Assembly (NCBI GenBank): GCA_005281725.1
Contig: SSBO01000012.1
Location: 1,966,194-2,030,193, forward strand
DNA from: Wuchereria bancrofti
Taxonomy: Eukaryota > Nematoda > Chromadorea > Rhabditida > Onchocercidae
Length of the DNA: 64,000 nucleotides
Reading direction: 5' to 3'
The notes under the pieces are model-generated. The model was not told the origin of the DNA, searched no databases, and was given only the letters and a program-made list of their open reading frames with translations. Positions 37,818 to 50,502 of this stretch are shown here, one piece after another (within the stretch, counting starts at the first letter, position 1; every line of letters begins with the position of its first letter). Made by a program: the position numbers and the translations under genes.

Positions 37818-40800
37818 TCTCCATTCATTTTGTTCCACCACACCCCTTTTACCCTTTTCATTGCCCCACCCAAACTTCAACGTCTGTCACCAGTACTTAC
37901 TCACCATATGTTGTCTCGTCCACCTGAACTAAAAATAGCTCTTTTGAGATGTATGCATTATTGCTTCAGTAAGGTCAAACATTTATAGATGATACTTTTG
38001 TTGTCATCCATAATTATTCTTTTGTTACAATAATATAATGGAACTTTACAACAGTTAAAATGATATCATTGATAAGAAATTGATAGGACTATTGTAATGA
38101 TACAGTAAAGTAGAAACAATATAGAGAATTTAATTACAATTAAATTGAAACAGAAAAGCCTGAAATGAATAGATTCAAGGCAAACAATCAGGTAAAAGAT
38201 AAATGAAGCGTAACAGGAGATAATTGAAAAAAAAAAGTGAGAAAAGGAAGAAATTAAAAATTAAGGATGAAAAAAGAAAAAGAAAAGAAAATGAGAGAGA
38301 AAGAAACTTTGACAATGTTAAAACTTTTTAAGTTAATGTAGTCGCTTGACATTTGCCAGAGAAGCAAATGCATTTTGGAGTAGCATTTGGATGATAGAAA
38401 TGTAAAAGGACGAAGGTGACGAAATATATCAAAATAATCAGATTGGTGCTTTCCATAGCTAAGAAAAGTGAATCTTTTTTTATCTGTGCTTTCCATAGCT
38501 AAGAAAAGTGAGAAAAGTGGATCTTTTTTTTTTTTTTTTATAAGATTAGTTCTGAAATTTATGACGTTGCCTTTCAAATGGATTTCTTTTTTTTTTTTTG
38601 TTCCATGATTTTATTTGAATTTCTAAGCTACCAATTTTACAAGTTTATTAACGCAAATACAACATTCATCAAAACATTTCCTCTTTACAAAATTTAATTG
38701 ATATGACTTAACTAATTTGTATTGTGTTTGTGATTTACCAATAAAGTTTTTCTAAAAACATTATTTTTACTGATTTACTTAAATACGAACAGATAAATAG
38801 GGAAATAAAATTTAAGGAAGCAAAAGCTTCCTCGAAAATGCTTCCTTTTGAAAATTGTAATTAATTTTAGAAAAGCTAGTAGTAGTTTCTGAATAACAAT
38901 TTGATTTTTGTTCTTCTCATATTCATCAATATCATCAATGATTTGACAGGTTGTTAAGAAAGTGAAAAGTTGCATCATCTTAAAGCATGTTTTCGATTTG
39001 TTAGAACGTTTGTCATGAGGATTTCTTTAACATCAATATTTTAAATCAGTTTAAAGATATAGCAATTCTAAGTTTTTAGAAATCATTTAACAACTGCCAC
39101 AATGGTTTTATATTGAAAAGCAATTATAATTTTCATTTGTTATTGTTAACAATGGAACATAGCGTTGTATTTGAATAGAAAAAAAGAAAAGGAGGAAGTA
39201 GCCAAAATTGTGCTTAATTTACGAAATCAAATGAAGTTTAAGTGATTTACGACATTTTTTCGCTCATATAATAAAATAGTGAAATAGTAAGAGAGTAGTA
39301 AGTAGTAGCAGGTAGTAGTACTGGCAAATTCGAATTCATCTGTTACGATCAGTGACTGTAAAAGGACGATGATTGAATTAATGATTATTGATAACAGCAT
39401 TTTTTAATAATAATTTTTAAAAAAAATTGTTAGCAAAATCATGTTTGATGTAATAAATTCGAATTAAAGCAAGTAATACTAATTGTTGCATTGCTGAATT
39501 TTGGTAAATAGTAATTGGAAAAGATTTTGAATATTTTGAATAATTGAAACAATTGAAATTTTTATTGTCATTATTAAGTTTGATAATTGAATCAATAAGA
39601 AATTTTTCATTAAAGAATTAGATTCGAACCATCATTTTTTTTTCTTTTTTTCTAACTATTATTATTAAACTAAATCAAGTAAATAAGCTTTAAAGATAAT
39701 GAAGTTTTTCCAGATATTTCCAGAAATTTGATTCGTGCTAAATATTCACTGTTATCTGGTTGCAAAACTGCCAATATCATATTTCGTAGTAGAAAAAAGC
39801 AATTCAATACCTTAGTATAATTAATATAAACTCTGTCCCAATCTAATAAAAAAATTTGTAAGTTTATGAGCAAAACAGAAAATAAGCGAAAATTTGATTT
39901 CATTATTTTCTTACTGCTGAGGAAAACATAAAAAGATTTATAAGTAAGTCCTTCTTGACACTCCGAAATATTTTATTCCTTCTAAAAAGTCAGGAAAATA
40001 AGCATTTCATCATAAAGAAGTGTCTTCTCCAAAATTTTGCACATTTCAAAACATATGATACGTCAAATTTTTTTACACAAGACGAATAGTTTTAAATGCT
40101 TTTAATGGTTCCCAGTGAAACATTTCATGTGTAACCTAAAATTTCATATCTTGAAATTTACTTTTAAAATAACAAAAAGCTGTTTGATTATATTCTATTA
40201 CAGTGATAAGAATTTTCTGCATTATGTTTAACTTGTAGAAAAAATATGATAAACCAAAACGAAAGTATTGATTATAACTTATGAGCCTGATAATAAATGA
40301 TAGCACAGTGATAAAGTATGTAAAATTGACTGCCGCAATAAGCAATACTATGTTCATATATTATACCAATCAGTGTCATATTCTTGCCATTGGGATTTAA
40401 AAATCCTATTTTAACCATTATTTATAACAATATATCCATTTTAAATCTCTCGTTTTTTTATTACTATATAGAATGAAGCGCCTACTATCATTCTCTAATT
40501 TCGTGTTTATCTTTTTCCCTGCACTTTCCCGCTATTCTAGGCGCTTTCTCGTGGTTAACATACAAACTTTATCAGTTCTGTTTGAATAATTTAAAAAAAA
40601 AAAAAAACCAGTGATACAAAAGTTGAATTTTAAATTTCAATGTGAAAAGCATATGTGAACAAATTGCAAATTGCAGGTATAATATTATCTCATAATTTTT
40701 CTCTTTAGCATCATCTTAGACATAATTTATGAATTTGATAATTATAGTTTAAGAGAAAAAACACTAATTAATTTCAATTTGTTTGTTTAATAGCCATAAT

Positions 40801-41384
40801 AATTCGTTTCCCAGATTCAGTGTGTAGCGCGGAGAGTTGTATATATATTAGTGAAAAATGATAATTTAGGGGAGACATGCATCTCAATAAGTTAACATTT
40901 AAGAATTTAAAAATTGCTCGAAGTTTAAATTAAATTTCAAATCGAATAGCCATTGTAGTATGAAATAACTGCTATCAATCATATCAGTCACTTCATACAA
41001 TATCATGATATATCACTATTGCTCACTTATCATTATCAATATAATTTCTTAATGAGGAATTAATTAATTCAATCATATACTGATTCAAACAATCAACAAT
41101 TTTTCATCAACATTTTCGCAACTTTCTGAAATAATTGACTCTTGTACAGTGAATGCATGTATGCATGTTTATCTATGTCTGTGTGTATGTGTATGTGTGT
41201 GTTTCTAAATGTGTTAATGGTGTGGTGGTCGACAATGTTTAATTTCTGTTTCGTTTCACCATTCGATCTTATTCCATTCCCAGTTCACATTGATTATTTC
41301 AATGGCTTGGTTGCTTTTTGCCATGTAATTTCAAAAATAACACTACCATTTGCTCATTATGTCAACATTTCCTGAACTATTGCT

Positions 41385-41456
41385 GTCATCGCTGTTGTTA
41401 TTGTTGTTGTTGCTTTTGTTGTTGTTGTTATTGTTGTTGTTGTTGTTGTTGTTGCT
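41385..41456. repeat. TTG trinucleotide microsatellite
   Basis: This is a run of TTG units with occasional CTT/ATT interruptions. Confidence 0.85.
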
Positions 41457-41838
41457 TTCGTTACTGTTTACACTGCAGCATTAAATTATGATCAAGTATT
41501 ACTGATATGATTGTTATTTATGATATGTACAAAAAGCAATATGAAGTTTTTAGTAACAAATTATTTTAAAAAATTTATGCTTACTATTATTTGTAATTAA
41601 TCATTTCCGACAATCGTATAATTTAGTTAACTGCATTTCATCGTAATTATTTCATATTTATTATATTTAAAATTTTCCGGATTAAAATCTTGGACATTAA
41701 ATAATACAAGTATAGTGATGGCGCTAAATGATTGCAACAGACTACATTTGTGATCAAATTTAATCATGCAATGTTGCGTGTTCTTTGGAAGAATTGTCTG
41801 CAGCGTGTAAAAAGCAGTCTTATCATGCGGCGCTCGTC

Positions 41839-43385
41839 ATGGTGAGAGCTTTGCTTAATTTTTTCATACTTTTCTAATTTCTTTTTAAAATGTTACCATC
41901 CCGATATTTTCCGATGGAACAAATTTATCCTGTTATTACATATCGTCTTAAATATATGTGCATGTCAATACACTTTTTCGGTTTTTTTTTTTTTCTTCTT
42001 TTTTTATCAGGAATAATTCTAGCAATAATTAAGTGCAAGAAATGGAGATTTTTGAATTTGCTTGATCCTTTATTTTTTTTTTCTCATTTCTTACAAATTT
42101 TCCGTATTCTATTATGATAATGATTATTATTACTTTTAAATTAGCTATTATCACTTCAAATAAATTAATGATTAAGCGTTGATACATTCGAAAAAAATTT
42201 CTCCACTAAATTTTGCTTTTCAGATTTTTGTAATAATTTCACTGCTTATTCCAATTGTCTTATATAAAGGCGAATACTGCGGTGAGAATAAAATACCATT
42301 TGGAATTGAAGTTCATCCAAATGCTCAACCATTGTTGCACTGTTCCCGTCCATCTTGCTTTGAACGTCGATATGCGGTCCGCTTCATTTTTTCATTTCTT
42401 TTAATTCCAATTTTTACTTGGTTATTTCATTTGGAATAATTTGTTGATCCATTAAACTTTTCCTCTACAAGTAAAAGTATTGATGAATCTGTTGCATTCA
42501 CAGACGCTGATTTCATTTGTTTAAAAAAGAAATTGCGAAAATCTTTGATAATACAAAATGCTCAGGAAAAAAAAAATCTGAAATTAATCAACAAGCTTAT
42601 TTTGAAGTGCTAAAAAGCACATCAATTTCGATTTTTCTTTTTCCTAGAATTTGCAGAAAAATGATAGTATTAATTGTTTTGTAGGATTGTGATGATCGCG
42701 CACAGCGTAAATCTTGCGAATCAAATGATAGTTGGGTTGGAGGCTTTGAAAAGGGTTACGGGAATCATCAACCGTTTGTCTTTAATTTTGTCTGTTCATA
42801 TGACCTAATTTTTTTTAAAGTTAGATTGCATTTCAATTTAGATTCAAATACAATAGTTTTAGGATGGTATCAATAATCGATTTTGAAGAGCTAAGAAATT
42901 AAGTTCATTTAAAACTTGAAGAAATTGTGACCTTCATTAAATAGTCCTTTTTTTTTGAAAAAAAAGACAAAAAAGTAGAAATTCAGATTGTATGTGCAGT
43001 GTTGTGCGTTTGAAGGCTTAGCCGATCATTCCAGTCCGCTTTATCATACAATTATTAAGCCTGGACAGTATTTCGAAGGTGAAGAGCAAGTTGAGGAAGA
43101 GACCGATACGGTTATCTCATTCGATGTTATCACAGATTTCAAGATGATTCGCCCAACTAATTTATCGTAAGTCAATTTATAAATTAAACTGTATAATCCC
43201 TAACTTATATATCTGACCAGAAGAACATTGTATGGGAACGTTGAAAAAGTTGAAATATTCATATTATAATTTGCTGATCTGAGGTACTATATTGCAGGAT
43301 TTTTTATGAAATGACAGTACGACGCTTACGATGCCATGAGTTACCTCCCGTAGACAGGATTAAACGTACAAGACGTTGGCCGTAA
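41839..43385 (+). CDS. Warthog (Wart domain) hedgehog-related protein, no Hog domain
   Basis: Secreted Cys-rich protein, 174 residues in the proposed model. Exons: 41839-41841 (ATG only), 42224-42376, 42685-42777, 42979-43166, 43298-43385. The second exon supplies a signal peptide (IFVIISLLIPIVLYKG) and the start of the Wart domain: YCGENKIPFGIEVHPNAQP, then CSRPSCFE. Later landmarks match the family: NDSWVGGFEKG, LYVQCCAFEGL, IKPGQYFEGEE, ISFDVITD, and the closing FYEMTVRRLRC. No autoprocessing Hog domain follows; the protein ends with a basic tail (RIKRTRRWP), as in short C. elegans warthog proteins, which act in cuticle and epidermis. The start is uncertain: ATG at 41839 followed directly by GTGAGA is in phase, but a longer first exon further upstream is possible. 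The exon 3 donor and exon 4 acceptor were chosen to keep the frame. Confidence 0.82.
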
Positions 43386-46355
43386 TATCCTAATTGGATA
43401 TTAATTTAATCCTTAAATTACATCTGTTCTTTAAATTATCATTTATAGTAACAGAAAGTATGAACAAAATATTTGTTGTCCAAAGCTTAGCGATTTACTC
43501 AATCAGTTATGATATCGTCGATTTGTATTAATAAGTACTAAATTCATTTTAGGAGAATGTGAACTCAAAAATCATGAAAATCATAAAGAATTTTTTTTTT
43601 TTATTTTCAAGTGTTTTTATGTTTTGAGATATATTAAACATTCAATAAATAACGGATATTAAATGCTTCAGTTTAATTGATTTGAATAAAATGATAAGCT
43701 ATCATATTATGTTACCCTTTGGACCATTATATATAATACATGTCCTCGAACTAACGATACATATGTACAAATATATTTCAAGCGGTGAATGTTGAAGTTG
43801 AAGTTGAATTCAAAATGTCTATCGCACACGAAGGCTAATGCTCTCATATTATTTTCTAGGTCTTTTTAAAATTTTTAAAAAATTGATTTTTTGGTGATTA
43901 AACAATTCAATGTGAACAGCTATTCTTCTTATAAATGATTGGCGGAGTTTAAGAAATTTGCTCCTTGCGAATCAAATCACGCTGTCTGCTTGAGCGATTG
44001 CATTGTTGTGATAGTCGTTGCAAAAGACAAGAATGAATGAAAAAGAAAAAGATCACATGAGAGTATGTAATGATTTCTTTGAAATTTATCCTAAAACAGG
44101 CTTTCTACTTTTAAAACAATGAGACGGCGGCATTCTTTGAAAAAGAACACAAAATTTCGATTTCTATTTTGATATCGCTTTACGATCAATTTCATTTGCA
44201 AATTACACAATTCAAATGTGGCAGTATTTAACTCATTTAACACTAACAACAATATTAATCTTTGACCGGTAATTGTTGTCGATACTCAAAAGAAAAAAAA
44301 AAATGCAGTATAATATATTTGATATTAAATTTTGTAATGTAATTGTAAGAAATAACAATTTTACACAGTTGAAATTTTAACAATAACAAAATTTTCTTCA
44401 ATTATAACAACATATTCTAAGGTTGTTTAATAATCCCTCAACTTCAGCATGAATAATAATCCCTCAACAAATACAAAACCATTAATTGTGATTCTTTAAA
44501 TTCTACTCCGCTTGGAGTAATTGTTGGATGAAATAAATAAATGACACTTGTAATCACTTGTAATATTATAAACAGCAGAATTTATAAACTTTCATATACA
44601 AATAACATCATTAATCGAGTAATAATAAAGAAAGAATTTCTGAAATCTAGTTATTTTTTTCTTTTTATGTAGCAATTTTGCTGTAATAGTTTCACTTTTG
44701 ATTCGCATCTATAGCACTACAAAGATATTAGCCATGACTGTCGAATAGATTGAAGTAAAGTTAGGCATTAACTTGATAAATTTAATAGTATTGTTTGCCG
44801 ATATCAGTTCAACAAATGCAAATTATTGCTTTAGTTTTTCGTAAGAAGTAAAAATTAATATGAACATTTTTCTTTTTCTTACAATTAGAAAAAAATTTTT
44901 AAATAGGAAACAAAAAAAAAGTGACACTTTGCTTGTCTCATATTCATTAACGCTTTTAAAAAGCATTCGTGATTCATCTGTTTATTAATCTATTGACATG
45001 CTAATATATGATTTGTCAGAGCTATTCATATTCATCAGCTTATTAAATTTTAGGATATATGGTAAACAGTATCTGAAGACTTTTTTAACATATCATATGC
45101 AACAGTTTGATTAAAAAATATGAATACACTCATACTATTTAAGCAAACAAAAATTGATGAATGCCTAAGTTCGTCTTAAATAGCTGAAAGAGGTATTTAT
45201 TTATTTGTATGCGATTGTTCTTTATCTTTCTAAACATTTTAAATTCTCATTAGTTAAATTTGTATCCATTAAAAACTGCTTGACACAATCGAACGTCAGT
45301 TCCTAGTTGCAAGATATTTTATATGTCAGATAAGGCAATAGTGATAACCTGTTAAAAATTATTTGTATTTTCAACCGTTAGACTGTTAATTTAATTCATC
45401 CATTAATTATGCTATCAATATTTCAATTCTTTTGGTTTCAAACAACTATTATCTAGCAGTAATATCACTCTCTTTCTTTCACTCTAAAGTAACTTATCAA
45501 AATCTTATAAAAACATATTCGATTATATCGAAATATAACTTAAAATACCACAGATATAACAAAGCAGTTTTATAAATTATTTCATTTTATTTAGCACAGT
45601 AGCTGACATTTTGTACATACAAAATTTCCTACAATTTTTTTTTTTTTCTTCATTAATTCATAAATCCGGAAAGATCATTTCTAATCGTAATTTCAATTTG
45701 CTTTTTCATAATGTTTTTTTTTTTTGTTCGATTTAATACTTAATAATTTGATTATTTATTGCATCAATCATTACATTTATTTTTGCTAAAAAAGTTGGAC
45801 ACTATTTTTCGTAAAAATTAAATTTCAGTTACGCATGTTGAAATTAGTTCCAAACCAGCGTCATATGTGATAGATGAAGGATAAGTCAAAGAGATGGTTG
45901 TGTCTTTGAAAACCACAACTGTTATATCAGAACCATTGGTACATTTAAATGCTATGTGCCACTTTCCAGTAAGTAAATTTATTTAATTTATCAGAGTTAA
46001 ACATCGATTTTGCAAGCACAAAAAAGAAAAAGTTTCCCGAACAAAAATCACAAGAAGGTCACAACTATTTCAAAAATGTTAATTTGTATCATGTAAGAAA
46101 TATTAATGATCAAAAAGCTCAGATCTACAACATACGGTATGAATTTGCAGAAAGAAAACGAAGGTCAGGTTTTTATTGAAAATGCATTAATAATGAATAT
46201 CACAGGTGTATCAGCAACCAGTTTAGTTGACCATGGACTAATACAATCGGTTTATATAAATGTAAGTGTAGTGCTCAGTTAAGAAATAATTTGCTTTGCT
46301 GGCGACTGGTTGAATTTTATATCAAAATTCTGATACCTAATATATATCTCTCATA
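43386..46355. other. Intergenic spacer
   Basis: AT-rich DNA between the two hedgehog-related genes, with no exon seen on either strand. It should include the 3' UTR of the warthog-like gene and the promoter of the ground-like gene. Confidence 0.6.
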
Positions 46356-46533
46356 ATGGTCCTCGTCTTATTCTCTCTCCTTGCTCTTATTCCGCAATAC
46401 CAGGCAACTTTTCTTGGTCCTAGTCAAGATTGTAATTGTCCACAAACATCATTATGTTCTGTTTGTCCAATATCTTGTCCATCACTTTTTCCACCGCTTT
46501 GTCCTCCACAACCTCCATGTCCTCCACAACTAC

Positions 46534-46564
<31 letters not shown>

Positions 46565-48906
46565 TCCGGCATCTCCGCCATACCCTCAACAACCACTTTG
46601 CTTGCCTTGTCCACCACCAATACCAGTGCAACCTCTTTGTCCACCAAGCCTTCAACATCTTCTGCTACCTTGTCCACTACCACAACCATCGAACTCTCCT
46701 TGCAAGCGCAAGAAGCGTTCTACACCAGTCACTTCAGTCGATAACGATTATGGTACCAATGTTCATGCTTTGTGCACCAGCAACTATATTCGTAAAATTA
46801 TCCTAAAGGTAAATCTATTCTCACTATTTTAATTACAGTTTTTTTTCTCTTCATTTACAAGATAATTAAAATTATTAACTTAACTATGGTTTATGATCAG
46901 TAATTTCACTATCTAAGAAGGTACTAATAACTAATACATAATAGGTTTAATGAAACTGACTAATAACTAATAATGCACCTAATAATTTAAATAATTGAAA
47001 TTATGTTGCAAATCTGCAAATTAGTTCCTCATTAATTTTCAATCATATAATTCAAAACTTTTTGGAAATTACATGTCTGGAATTCTCCGAAAATTTTCAA
47101 CACTTAGCAACTATTTGCTTATCGAAGTGAAATAACCAAAATTTACAAGGGACAAACTATTCCTATGTTCTAAAAATTGATATTTAAAAATTTTTTTTCG
47201 ATATTTTTAAATACTATTTTTTGAGTTTCCCAGTTTACTAGAAGTTAAAGCAGCCAACTAATCCCTGAAATGACAGGAGCTATTTTAAAAAATTTGTTGC
47301 TAGTAATGGATAAAACCATTTGTGACTTTAACGGTGATTTTGTTTCATCTTTTAATTATTCTTGTTTGATTGATTTATATTTAGAATTTGATAAGATGAA
47401 CATTTCTTCGTCCTCAGATAAAAGTTATTAAGAAAAATCAAAAATCTGCAGAATATACAAAATGAAACTTCAGCCTTTTTATTCCATTTTAAGTTTTGAA
47501 TCACTTGACTAATCTGCACTTTCACTTCAACCAAAAACTTTTTTTTTAAGAAGTTTAATTCTTGCTACTGAAATTTATAATATGTGAAAAATTATGGGCT
47601 TTAATCTAAAAATTCTTGAGCAACTCATTTAAACTACTTGTGAATTGCTGCAAATACACTGCAAAATACAAAGACAAAAGTTTCGAAACAGAATTTCAAT
47701 TGTGAGGAACTGTAGTTTTATTCCGCTTTACCCTTAAATTCCTTTTTTTTTTTTTTTTGAAAATAAATCATGTCAATACTAAAGAGTAGGGCCAAGATAT
47801 CTCTACTACAGCAGTCCATACTGAAACCAACTATTCGATCAAAAACAAGATTTGACAAAATTCGTATGTATAAATGGTGTTCATACTCTTGTAACCAATG
47901 ACCCAGCTATTTTAAAATACCTCAAAACCCTCAATAGTTAAGCAATTAAGCATTTAGAGCCTACCATTTCCTAAAACTAATCTTCACTAACTGAAATTCA
48001 TTTGTCAAAAGCTGCTAGCTGATACTATCAAAATTTTTTTTCGCTCTAAAATAAGCAACTTTTTAACACCGGAGGACGTTATCTTTCATCCAAGATAATA
48101 AAAACTGTAGTTTGGAGTGAACTTTGCAAACAAATGAGTTTAAATTTTGAAATTTTTGTTCAAAAATTTTTTTTTCTTCCAAAATTCATATTTTTATCAG
48201 AAATTTTATTGAAATCGGTCATTTAATATTACTGAAAGGTAGGAATTAGATAACAGCTTCTAAACTAATAAATAGGGTCTTTTCGGAACGACGAATCAAT
48301 TGAGCTAATTACCAACCAACTTTAAACATTCAATTTATAGTAGATTATAAAATATAAAGTTTCAGCATATATTATGTACATACAATATTTTGATATTTTA
48401 ATGCAATTTTCTAGAGCAAAAATTGACAGAGCAAAAGTCAGTGGACATTTCACCACTGATAACCTGTTTATGTCTTCATTTAACTCATGATCAGGAAAAA
48501 GGGAAAGAAAGAAACATTTGAACGAAATTTGTAACGCTATCCTTTTCTAATTTCTCTGATTTAATTGAAGTAATTGAACTGACCGTATACCAAATTTGAA
48601 TTGATTGTATTTAAAATAGGCGCATAAATCAATGAATGCGTAGGAAATCACAAATAAATGATGATAATCCTATTAAATTTCAAATAAATGATTAAATAAA
48701 GATAAATACATTGTAATGAAATGTTTCAGAATTTGAGCACAGATGCGAAAATCTCGAAAGCGGCAATTTATTCGGAATTGAAAGCGAAACAAAAAGGTGA
48801 TTACGTGGTTTTATGCTCGCAATCCAGTTTATTATTTACAAGTGATTCAACAAATTACTGTGTTGGTGGAAATACAAATCATCTTTGCTATGTATTCGAA
48901 CTATGA
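46356..48906 (+). CDS. Ground-like (hedgehog-related) protein with Cys/Pro-rich leader
   Basis: Secreted protein of 209 residues from two exons, 46356-46808 and 48730-48906, split by a 1.9 kb intron (AAG|GTAAAT ... TTTCAG|AAT, phase 0). It opens with a signal peptide (MVLVLFSLLALIPQYQAT). Residues 25-115 are a Cys/Pro-rich segment with repeated CP-x-P units and a run of ten prolines. A furin-type site (CKRKKRS) follows. The C-terminal ground-like domain begins ALCTSNYIRKIILKNLSTDA, continues KAAIYSELKAKQKGDYVVLC, and ends with NYC and the typical HLCYVFEL. Ground-like proteins are nematode-specific hedgehog relatives secreted by epidermal cells and glia. Open frames of His-rich, Val-rich and Thr-rich composition over the proline tract are shadows of it. 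A polyadenylation-type AATAAA lies near 49043. Confidence 0.88.
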
Positions 48907-50502
48907 GAAAAACCTGTCTAATTTTTCACATAACTCTTTTTCACAAAAAGTTTCTACTTGTTAACAGCTGATGTTATTTCACTCGCATTTGAATATTTTT
49001 AGAAAATTTTATATCTAAGAAGTAATAAATTATATCAAGCTTCAATAAAAAAAAAAAAAGGTTTAATTTTGATACTAGTTACTAATTTTAGCTAAATATT
49101 CCATCATTTCTAGTTTTGTTGATTTTTGCAATATTGTTAAATTGTCATGATTCATCTTTAGTTCTATAAATTTTTGTAAAATCATAAATCATTTTTCCTT
49201 TTTTTTAAAAAAATATTCAAAAAGAGGAAGAATCTCAAACACATATAATTACTGTTTATCTTGTAAGTAAAAAGCGATTCTGAACGTTTTATATCAATTA
49301 ACTGATTTTTTTATTGCAGTAATTTAAACAGAATTTTTTAACTAGCACAATAAACAATAACTATAATAATTATTTGTCTTTGCTTTTCTTTTTTGGAAGA
49401 AAAAATATTACTCAACAAGAAGAATAATTGATGTTAACATTGTTATTTGTCTCAAACATTTATTAGCCAGGTTGTCTTTTTATATTCTCATTTCATTTGT
49501 ATTTTCAAGTTGATAAATTTACATCATTTTTGATGCTTTATTCAATGGCTCAATAATTTCGTGCGGTAATGTACCAATTAAATTGATTAGATTAAATTAG
49601 ATGTATTTGAACGGATGAAATGATTATTTTAACTAAAAAACTTGAAATAATATAAGAAATTATAATATTAGAGGATAGAAATACTTGCACTTCACTACAT
49701 TTAATGTAATTGAAATCAACGCAAAATAAAGCAAAACAAAAAAAAGAGAGATAAGGAAGAAACTTTGTTTCACAGAAATGATGAAAATAGTTGAAGAGTA
49801 TAATGCTAATGTGTGGTCATAATCTACAATACTTTGCATGCATTGAATTAGAAATTTTAGTCAATTAATGTAATGAAACTATGGACAATAAAAATGTCAT
49901 TTAGCTCTATCGCTCCGTAATATACCAAAGAAAAAAATAGAATAAAATGAAAGCAAATTAATTGCACCATATATTGCCAAATAATTACAAATAGCAATAA
50001 AATGGTTAAATATAAATTTTCCATTCAAGATCATAAACATAAATAATTCCCTATACGTAACATTTTCATAACAAAATTCCATGAGTTCGGCATTTGAGAA
50101 ATATAAATGGCCCCAAAAACTATACCAAAGAATAAAGGAATTTATAAGAGTCAGAACTAAGTTCTAGGTAAAAACAATTAGGTAAACTAATAGCTTTGCT
50201 ACAGGTATCTATAAAAACTACCAGCCAGCACTATACCGGAAAACTCATAGCTAAACCAAGTAATGGCATCTACTACTTATGTAAATGTAAATTGATGTTT
50301 AGTCAGAGCTTCTTTAGTTTCACATTGGGTGCGTGAATTTAAGTGTGGCCGCGTTAACGTCTTGGCGGATGGTATATGAAGGTGCGATAGGTCTAATTTG
50401 GTTATTATTGTAGTTGTGGTGAGGCTTGATGTGGTGGTTGGTTGGGATTGAAGTTTAGTGCGGATTTGTGGGATCGATTTAAGACGATTTTAGTGTAAGG
50501 GG
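48907..50502. other. Intergenic spacer upstream of nap-1
   Basis: Mostly AT-rich. Base composition shifts to more G/T-rich around 50320-50500, just before the nap-1 start codon, as expected for a promoter or leader. A 61-codon minus-strand frame at 49897-50082 has two hydrophobic stretches but no other support. Confidence 0.5.

Larger units (their letters stand above)
37605..41838. other. Intergenic region
   Basis: The GPCR promoter should be near the left end and the warthog-like promoter near the right. Repeats include an ATCC microsatellite (37791-37817), a 25-base duplicated word (38446-38470 and 38486-38510) and a TTG microsatellite (about 41385-41456). No exon could be supported in either strand. 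Confidence 0.55.

Noticed and set aside
39613..39632. GATTCGAACC resembling a tRNA B-box on the minus strand
   Set aside because: No matching A-box, acceptor stem or cloverleaf can be drawn around it.
46381..46806. Long His-rich, Thr-rich and Val-rich open frames over 46381-46806 on both strands
   Set aside because: They are frame shadows of the CCA/CCT-repeat proline tract of the ground-like protein, which has the signal peptide, cysteines and matching downstream exon.
49897..50082. 61-codon minus-strand hydrophobic frame
   Set aside because: It has no recognisable family, no splice sites and no partner exons; hydrophobic Phe/Leu/Ile-rich frames arise easily from AT-rich DNA.
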